Notes under the pieces: generated by a model
The model's input: only the letters and a program-made list of their open reading frames with translations
Database searches by the model: none
Told to the model about the DNA's origin: nothing
Translations under genes and position numbers: made by a program
Origin: Ascoidea tarda (nom. inval.)
Taxonomy: Eukaryota > Ascomycota > Saccharomycetes > Ascoideales > Ascoideaceae
Direction of reading: 5' to 3'
DNA: 22,375 nucleotides
Assembly (NCBI GenBank): GCA_030560485.1
Contig: JAKTTS010000247.1
Location: forward strand, 1-22,375
Shown here: one piece after another, positions 16,631 to 22,375 of the stretch
How positions within the stretch are numbered: position 1 is the first letter of the stretch
How the letters are laid out: each line of letters begins with the position of its first letter

Positions 16631-17315
16631 GACTATATACATCAGAATCTACAAAGTTTATGATGAATTTATCTAGTTGTTTCTCTGTACACAATGTTTT
16701 TTTGTTTTTGTTTTTGTTTCTTTGAAAAAAAAAAATAAAAAAATATAAATGGTTTACCAATATTTTTAGTCATTAACTATACGGTTGTTAGATTGAGATT
16801 TATAAATGATTATTGAAAAATAATCCTAAAACTCAGGTACGATAAAGGCTCATATTTTTTTAAAACATCCTTATGGGTTTTAGAATCAAGAGTGAAAAGT
16901 TTTATTCAAATTGAAAATAGCTCTTTTATCTATTTTATTTTACTCCAACTTTTCTAAAAGAGTCCTTTAAAAGTATATCTGTAAAAAAAAAGTTTAGTGC
17001 TTTGTATAATAAACTTAATTTTATTTTATTTCATTCTATTTAAAGTTAATTGAAGCTAAATTAAAATGAATAACTCAACAAAGCCTAATTTACTGAAGCT
17101 GATCGTTAGGTAGATTTGACATACTATATTTACTAAAGCGATAGTCTAACTTTGAATCTCTCCATCAAAATTGACTTTAAAAAAAGAGTTAAAGGCAAAC
17201 GTTTCACCTTTAGTCTCTATTACCAAATGATTCAAGTCGATTAACTGCAAATATAAACTTTCAATCTAGAATATCATCAAGACATAATTCCGACCTTGAG
17301 GTAAATCTATGAGGT
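16631..17315. other. long AT-rich spacer between convergent RRP4 and APL6
   Basis: This 685-bp segment holds two 3' ends and is longer than the other convergent spacer here (343 bp). It has T-runs and an A-run near 16700-16740, AT-rich polyadenylation-like sequence near 17000-17040, and an ATGATGA match to box C at 16660-16666 without a box D at the right distance. I found no tRNA boxes, no convincing reading frame and no repeat of note. A non-coding RNA cannot be excluded. Confidence 0.4.
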
Positions 17316-20066
17316 CTATTTTAACATTTTTTCCTTCTCATCAACTTCTTCATCTGCCTGATAAATAATTTGAGAATAATGGTGATTTCCGTTATAGTTT
17401 TTTTGATGATTATCCTTGCTATCTCCAGCATCATCTCCAACATCATATTCAGCATCATCTTCAGCATCGTCTTCGCTATCACCTTCACTATCATCTTCAC
17501 TATCTTCAGTATCAACTTCATACTCATCATACTCAGCTTCGCTACTATCATCATCTTCAGTTTCTCCAAAATGTTTGTGTTCAGAGTTGAAATCCTCAAT
17601 TATTTTTTCATCATTTTCGGCAAAAAATTCGTCTAATGTTTGAATTTTGTATTTATTTCTAAGTTGTTCATCTTTAATTTGAAGATTGTCTCTAGTGTTT
17701 GTTTGAATACCATTATTAGACAAGTTATTGCCAAAATTTTGGCGAGTATCTTTGTATTGAACTTGATTGGTTTGGGAGTGAATAGATTTACCGGTATTAG
17801 ATTGACGTATTGATGGATCTGGCAATGTTTTTTGATCAGCCCATAAAGGAACAGATAAATACAGCAATAGAATGTTTTCTCTTTGATTACTATTATGATC
17901 GCCATCATTATCATTATTACTATCATTATCGTTATCATTGTCGTTAACATTGGTACTGATTTTTGTTCTATTTGTGGAAATTTTTGAAATTGGTTTTTTC
18001 ACTTGCAATAATAAAGTAGCAATTTCGTTTCTATCATCATTTTCTAACAAGATTTTATTAAATAATCTTGTTCTATCTCTTATATCATAGTTGTCATCGT
18101 ATTTACATAGTTGAATTAAATATAAATAGTTTTGATAAACGGGATTATTGATTCTTGGATAATTTTCAATTGAATCAACTTGATTAACTTTTTTGTATAA
18201 ATCATAATCGTAGGACAAGAATTTAGAAGCTAATAATAAAATTTGATATCTTACTCTAAAAGATTTTTCCTTTTTAAAATTTTTAATTAAAATTCTTAGA
18301 AAATTGGGTAGAATCTTTGGAATTAAAGGAATAAATTCCCCAATCAACCAAATGATACTTGATTTTGCTTTAGAATTTAGTTTTTGATTTTCAAGATTAT
18401 CGGTTTCCTTGTCTAGAATATCAGTTTCGTTTGCAAAATCTGAATCTTGAGTTTTTTTTTGAAATTGAGTGTCATTAAAAAAGGATTCATAATCATTTAA
18501 AATAATTTTTGATAACTGTACAACAGTTTTGATATTATTATGGGGGTCTTTTTGAATAAAAGATCTGACAACATTGAGACATTCATTTAGGATTCTTTGT
18601 TTGGTGATTGATTTTTTTGAATTAATTTGTTTTAGTAACCAATTTAGAATAGTCGGAGAATAGTCGATTGATAGGTTAGTTAATTGAGCAATTTTTCCAA
18701 AGGAGATGACAGAATAGTTTGCAACAATTTTGTTTTTTGAAAATAGAGCATAATATTTTAATTCTTTTATAATTTGTAAAACATTTGAATCGTCGATTAA
18801 AGATATCAAGATGTCTAATTTTATTTTTGATAATTTTGAGGGGTCACTTGGTAATAAATAAAAATGGCTTAAATAATTTTTAAAGATTGAAATATTTTGA
18901 GAGTCGATAAGATTAGAAGAAATTAAATTTATAGAATGAATAATTTTGTAAATTAATAATTTGATTTCTCGAGCTAATAGGTTTGATTTTAATAGTTTTA
19001 TTAGGGATTGATTTAGTTTATAGGATGAAAAATCTAAAGGAGAAGATAAGGATAATATTGCTCTAGTTAATGCTAGGATGACAGCATCATTTCTTGAGTA
19101 AAATAAGAATTGCAATGAATTTAAAAACAATATTAAATCATGATCATCATATTGGGTTGTATAGTCAATTGAATTGAAAGAAAGAGAATTTGAAAACGAG
19201 CTTGAAATTGAAAAGTCAGGTAGGGGGAAAATCATTGAATTATCTTTTAAAGATATAATTTTTGGTCTCTTGAGGAAAAATCTTGAATAATTGGTTAAAA
19301 TTTGAATTAAAATAGCTTGAGTCCATTCATCGAATTGGTTTAAATTATTTATATAAAAGTGGAAATTTTTATGGATTAACTTAAAATTATTGGGACAAAC
19401 TTTATTAAAAGTCAAAATTGATGAATTTAAGACCGAAATATGGGAATCGTTTAATAGAACGGATAAAAAGGATAATAAATTTTTTTTCTCCAAGATTGAT
19501 GAAGAGTTGAAGTTATTGAATAGATTTGAGATTGCAATTGAACAAGATTTCCGAACATTGGGAGATAAATCATTGATTGAGTTTTTGATAGATAAGATGA
19601 TTATGGGGATGATTGCCTGGATTTTAATGTTTGATAAGGTTCTTAAGGACAAAGATCTTATATTGGGGTCGTTGTTGGACAAATCTTTTTGGATAGAGTT
19701 GATGGACAATAGAGTTGTGTTTGGTTGCAAATCGGCGAATCTTAACAAGTAGATATAGATCAATTTTTTGATTTTGATGTTGGGAGAAGTGATATTTTTA
19801 ATGACATCAGGAAAGAAGGATAGTAGGAGATCGTTTGTGTTGGAAGTGGTTGAGTTGTTATTTGAATTGGACATTAGAGAGAACAAGCATTTCAAACCAA
19901 TCAATTTATCTCTCTCTAAGGGCGAATTCAAGAACTTTGATATTTGCTTTGGACGTAGATGAGAGGGAGTTTCTACCAACTTTGAGGATGCAGCGGCAGC
20001 AGTCTCGAAGGTCAAGTCTCTGGCAGACTCGAGCATGGAGGTTATCCTAGAGATAGAATCGGCCAT
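17316..20066 (-). CDS. APL6: AP-3 adaptor complex beta subunit Apl6
   Basis: Apl6 is the large beta3 subunit of the AP-3 coat, which sorts cargo such as alkaline phosphatase and Vam3 from the Golgi to the vacuole. The start at 20066 gives MADSISRITSMLESAR, matching yeast MVDSIHRIASALDTAK; an in-frame ATG 15 codons upstream (20111) is less likely. The adaptin trunk of helical repeats covers about residues 1-650, with clear matches such as KKLIYIYLLRFADLQPNTTL, KELKYYALFS, SIIWLIGEF and YLIQLCKYDDNYDIRDRTRL. Near the C-terminus IQTLDEFFAENDE corresponds to yeast LQSLDEFFSD, followed by a long Asp/Glu/Ser-rich acidic tail, also a family trait. The protein has 916 residues against about 809 in yeast, the excess being Asn/Asp- and Ser-rich inserts. 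Confidence 0.95.
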   Translation of the reverse strand: MADSISRITSMLESARDLTFETAAAASSKLVETPSHLRPKQISKFLNSPLERDKLIGLKCLFSLMSNSNNNSTTSNTNDLLLSFFPDVIKNITSPNIKIKKLIYIYLLRFADLQPNTTLLSINSIQKDLSNNDPNIRSLSLRTLSNIKIQAIIPIIILSIKNSINDLSPNVRKSCSIAISNLFNNFNSSSILEKKNLLSFLSVLLNDSHISVLNSSILTFNKVCPNNFKLIHKNFHFYINNLNQFDEWTQAILIQILTNYSRFFLKRPKIISLKDNSMIFPLPDFSISSSFSNSLSFNSIDYTTQYDDHDLILFLNSLQFLFYSRNDAVILALTRAILSLSSPLDFSSYKLNQSLIKLLKSNLLAREIKLLIYKIIHSINLISSNLIDSQNISIFKNYLSHFYLLPSDPSKLSKIKLDILISLIDDSNVLQIIKELKYYALFSKNKIVANYSVISFGKIAQLTNLSIDYSPTILNWLLKQINSKKSITKQRILNECLNVVRSFIQKDPHNNIKTVVQLSKIILNDYESFFNDTQFQKKTQDSDFANETDILDKETDNLENQKLNSKAKSSIIWLIGEFIPLIPKILPNFLRILIKNFKKEKSFRVRYQILLLASKFLSYDYDLYKKVNQVDSIENYPRINNPVYQNYLYLIQLCKYDDNYDIRDRTRLFNKILLENDDRNEIATLLLQVKKPISKISTNRTKISTNVNDNDNDNDSNNDNDGDHNSNQRENILLLYLSVPLWADQKTLPDPSIRQSNTGKSIHSQTNQVQYKDTRQNFGNNLSNNGIQTNTRDNLQIKDEQLRNKYKIQTLDEFFAENDEKIIEDFNSEHKHFGETEDDDSSEAEYDEYEVDTEDSEDDSEGDSEDDAEDDAEYDVGDDAGDSKDNHQKNYNGNHHYSQIIYQADEEVDEKEKMLK
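17425..17560. repeat. TCATCTTCAGCA-type repeat encoding the Apl6 acidic tail
   Basis: Irregular triplet-based repeats of TCATC, TTCAGCATC and CTATC encode, on the minus strand, the runs of Glu-Asp, Asp-Ser and Asp-Ala of the acidic tail. The repeat is a codon-level expansion within a genuine coding region. Confidence 0.7.
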
Positions 20067-20348
20067 TGGAGAAGAAGAGCAGCAAAGGAAAGAGTGCCTC
20101 ACAAACAGCACCAGCAGCAGATGAAGTGGCTTCTTCCGTTGCCTTTGGAGGCAAGCACCGGGACTTCAATTGGAATGCGATCGTCAACCGGAAATATGCT
20201 TGAATACGGGTCAGCTCCTCGTAACACCAAAGATATCCGGCTGTGATGAACCTATGCAGTTGTTTTGGCGCGTATTCCGACTGCAAAACCGGTTGCAGTG
20301 TCTAGTCAGATAAACACGGGGCAGTTCGGCCTGCTTGTAGAAGCATGC
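20067..20348. promoter_or_regulatory. G+C-rich divergent promoter region, APL6 / zinc-finger gene
   Basis: The half nearest APL6 is CAG/GAAG-rich and the rest is moderately G+C-rich. Overlapping inverted repeats occur at 20255-20298: TGCAGT (20255-20260) pairs with ACTGCA (20280-20285), and CTGCAA (20281-20286) pairs with TTGCAG (20293-20298) around AACCGG. These could be sites for a zinc-cluster factor (CCGG core), by inference. At 20340-20367 a 14-bp unit, GAAGCATGCATGTT then GAAGCATGTATGTC, is tandemly duplicated with two mismatches. No TATA box directed at APL6 was seen. Confidence 0.45.
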
Positions 20349-20360
20349 ATGTTGAAGCAT

Positions 20361-20569
20361 GTATGTCTAGAACTCTTCAGCAGAATTTGTCATATGTCCC
20401 CCTTAGACTTCATTTGAATAGAAAAATTTTTAGTTATTAGCAAGTCAGTACTATATAAACAGCTCCGATTCCATGATGGTGAAAATATTTTTTTTTTGAT
20501 TTTGTTTGAATGACTATATATCATATACACTGTTTGCTGAACTAGATTGATTTGTTTTTAACTTTACAG
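20361..20569 (+). other. candidate 5' intron of the zinc-finger gene, 209 nt
   Basis: A perfect yeast 5' splice site GTATGT at 20361 directly follows a short open start, ATG TTG AAG CAT at 20349-20360. A pyrimidine-rich TTTACAG ends at 20569. Splicing would join them in phase 0 to the zinc-finger reading frame, giving the N-terminus MLKHIATNEPLSTMQ. The branch point is poor (TGCTGAAC near 20536 is the best I see), the GTATGT lies in a short tandem duplication, and a consensus TATA box sits inside the candidate intron. Treat it as an alternative first exon needing transcript evidence. Confidence 0.35.
20452..20459 (+). promoter_or_regulatory. TATA box of the zinc-finger gene
   Basis: TATATAAA lies 145 bp upstream of the ATG at 20597, a normal yeast distance. 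It supports transcription starting near 20500-20570 and therefore the single-exon model of the gene. Confidence 0.55.
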
Positions 20570-20579
20570 ATAGCAACCA

Positions 20580-20591
20580 ATGAACCATTGA
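20580..20591 (+). promoter_or_regulatory. minimal upstream ORF before the zinc-finger gene
   Basis: ATG AAC CAT TGA ends five bases before the main ATG at 20597, in a different frame. Its -3 base is C, a weak context, while the main ATG has A at -3. In the spliced model the sequence lies inside the coding exon and has no role. Confidence 0.4.
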
Positions 20592-20596
20592 GCACA

Positions 20597-21838
20597 ATGC
20601 AGGCTAATACCGTAGATACTGTGTGTCAACCTATTTACCAGAGCAATTCACAATTGGGATTACATAACCCCTACATGCTATCTCCAGATAGCTCCAACAT
20701 AACATTTCTTGAATTGTTATTGCAGCATTATGAGGTTGATTATGGTTATAAGAAGCCAGGTGGTTATCGTTGCAATCACTGTCCAAATCCTCACACATTT
20801 TCATCCTTGTTTCATATTATAAAGCATTTTGATCTTATCAATGCTAAAAGACCCTTTAAATGTAAGGTTCAAACGTGCTATGCTTCAGTGCTAGGTTTTA
20901 CAACAAATAAGAGTTGCGCGAAACACTACAAAAACAAGCATATTGGATTAATTAAAAAAATCGGCTCCACGCCAACTGCAATCAACGACAGTCATTACAA
21001 TTACCACTTGTTTGATGAAAATATCGATTTTGTTCATCGATTTAATAACAATTTTTCGTACATTGATTTTTATCGAAAACAAGATGGATTTAATTATGTT
21101 GATTATGATAAATATTCCGTTTCGCACTCAAATGCTAGCATCATGCCTCCTGCCAATGAAATCCAGCAATTGCCACGTATAGTTGAATCATCAAGAAGTG
21201 TTTCTGTTCAACCTCAAGTTTTTTCACAAAACCAACGTGCAGCAGAAACTAGTCAGGCAAGTCATTCCCAGCTCCAAAACTATTCCCAACAGCAATTGCC
21301 ATTATCAATGCCATCGTCGACTTCTTTAGCTCAGTACCCACAACCTTTACAAACCAATGCATCACAGCAATTCTACCCACGTCGATTATCTACTTCTAAT
21401 TTGTTGATACCAGCATTACCAAATAACCAAAGCAATTCAAATTTGGCCCAATTAAACTCCAACATTAATCACCCCTCGAATCACAGCCAATTGTATACAC
21501 ATTCAAATCAAACTAGTGGCCTAACCGCTTCTTCTCATAACAATCAACCATTTATATTACAATCATCAAACAATAGCATTGCTAACATTAACAATATTGG
21601 CAATATTAATATGAGCTCGAATAATCTACTCCAATCCAATCTTCCAAATCGCTCTAATTCAGGTTATGTCAATTACACAAACTATTCCAATTATTCCAAT
21701 CATTCCAATCGTGTAAATAGATCTGCTCATATGCAAAATTCAAATGTTACGAATAACTATTCTGGTCCTACTTTGCCAGGTTTCCATGAGCTTTGCAGAA
21801 ATATCAATTTCAATCCCAATTCTAATCCTATTGGATGA
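20597..21838 (+). CDS. C2H2 zinc-finger protein, probable transcription factor
   Basis: I do not recognise the exact gene. In the single-exon model (413 residues) two adjacent zinc-finger-like units lie at residues 59-115: C59-X2-C62-X10-H73-X3-H77 and C89-X4-C94-X15-H110-X4-H115. The spacings differ from the classical C2H2 pattern (X12 between Cys and His), and the linker is long and ends KRPFKC. The remainder (about 180-413) is Gln/Ser/Asn-rich without structure, like many yeast activation or prion-like domains, and includes a 9-bp DNA repeat near 21680-21710 encoding NYSNYSNHSN. A DNA-binding regulator is likely; its targets are unknown. A three-codon upstream frame (ATGAACCATTGA, 20580-20591) ends just before the ATG and could dampen translation. 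A spliced alternative starting at 20349 would make 426 residues. Confidence 0.75.
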   Translation: MQANTVDTVCQPIYQSNSQLGLHNPYMLSPDSSNITFLELLLQHYEVDYGYKKPGGYRCNHCPNPHTFSSLFHIIKHFDLINAKRPFKCKVQTCYASVLGFTTNKSCAKHYKNKHIGLIKKIGSTPTAINDSHYNYHLFDENIDFVHRFNNNFSYIDFYRKQDGFNYVDYDKYSVSHSNASIMPPANEIQQLPRIVESSRSVSVQPQVFSQNQRAAETSQASHSQLQNYSQQQLPLSMPSSTSLAQYPQPLQTNASQQFYPRRLSTSNLLIPALPNNQSNSNLAQLNSNINHPSNHSQLYTHSNQTSGLTASSHNNQPFILQSSNNSIANINNIGNINMSSNNLLQSNLPNRSNSGYVNYTNYSNYSNHSNRVNRSAHMQNSNVTNNYSGPTLPGFHELCRNINFNPNSNPIG

Positions 21839-22375
21839 TAGAGCAAAAAATAAAAATAAAAACAAAAAAGTCAGGTGTTTTTTTTTCTCTATTAAATTTA
21901 AATCAAAAAAAAAAAATCAAAAAAAAAAGTTACTTTTGTTTATTAGATGAATAAATTTTTTTAATCCAAAAGCTTTATTTTTTTCTTCAACTGTCAATTA
22001 TTGATTTCTAATTTCTAATTTCTAATTCTTTTTAAAAAAATTATATTAAAATCAATGTATTATATTTTGTTGCATATTTAATTAATAATTAATATATATT
22101 ATAATTAGCGAGTTCAATTACAAGAATGGTATCCAATTCATTCTCAGCAAGGGCATAGTTGCGTAGAATCGTTTGGGTCGTAAAAAAAAAAGAATAGCTG
22201 TTGTCATTATTCTATTAGAGTAACTTCATGACAATAAAGCCCTGTAATGGACATGGAATGCCTCAGGGCTCTGGAAGATAACCAACCAATGGACTTGGGC
22301 GCAATACTCCTTTAGCTGTTTTGGCCACTATAAGCAGCTGGCGATAGCTGAAATTCAAATCGTATTTTGCATGTT
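21839..22375. other. 3' flank of the zinc-finger gene and unassigned spacer
   Basis: The first ~270 bp are very AT-rich, with A-runs at 21905-21930, three tandem TTTCTAA units near 22005-22025 and AT-only sequence to about 22105, consistent with a 3' end. From about 22110 the composition becomes more balanced, like the promoters elsewhere in this window, so a plus-strand gene may start beyond the window. AGCCCTG at 22238-22244 is repeated inverted as CAGGGCT at 22264-22270. No open frame, tRNA or other gene is supported here. Confidence 0.4.

Noticed and set aside
16660-16666. Box C of a C/D snoRNA
   Set aside because: No CTGA box D occurs at a suitable distance and there is no terminal stem.
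20047-20286. A 79-residue minus-strand frame upstream of APL6
   Set aside because: It overlaps the APL6 start out of frame, lies in the promoter and looks random in composition.
20552-20596. Start of the zinc-finger protein at a TTG at 20552
   Set aside because: The codon is TTG, not ATG; yeast nuclear genes rarely use it. The nearest real choices are the ATG at 20597 or a spliced ATG at 20349.
22238-22270. Inverted repeat as a terminator or element end
   Set aside because: The arms are only 7 bp with a 19-nt loop, with no T-run or flanking target duplication; chance is sufficient.

Overview
This looks like nuclear DNA from an AT-rich budding yeast (Saccharomycotina). The genes are mostly uninterrupted and closely spaced. 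Several proteins align well from memory with S. cerevisiae Rrp4, Trm5, Apl6 and Cpd1 and with Candida Cdr1. Asparagine- and serine-rich low-complexity stretches are common. I saw no tRNA, rRNA, transposon, virus-like element or CRISPR array. The exact genus, and whether CTG is read as Leu, cannot be settled from this window.

Layout from left to right. An (AAGAAAAT)n repeat lies past the 3' end of an unrecognised minus-strand gene with a probable 83-nt intron (203-1128). CPD1, a 2H cyclic phosphodiesterase, follows on the minus strand (1477-2694). A divergent promoter then leads to a class I glutamine-amidotransferase-like gene (3058-3894). A G+C-rich promoter precedes a very long universal-stress-protein-fold gene (4563-8189). 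A 700-bp promoter with a CGG cluster and a TATA box drives a CDR1/PDR5-type ABC drug exporter (8889-13427). TRM5 (minus, 13771-15384) and RRP4 (plus, 15554-16630) share a 169-bp divergent promoter. After a 685-bp convergent spacer comes APL6, the AP-3 beta subunit (minus, 17316-20066). The last gene encodes a C2H2 zinc-finger protein (plus, 20597-21838, possibly with an extra 5' exon at 20349). The remaining ~540 bp look intergenic.

The genes form no single pathway. Two local groupings have biological sense: TRM5 and RRP4 (tRNA modification and RNA processing, divergent as in S. cerevisiae), and a stress-type USP gene upstream of a drug exporter. Base composition alternates: several 5' regions are conspicuously G+C-rich, while coding bodies and 3' spacers are very AT-rich. 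I found no clear case for an entirely new system. The most worthwhile leads are the split USP-fold protein, the exporter promoter and the two candidate 5' introns.
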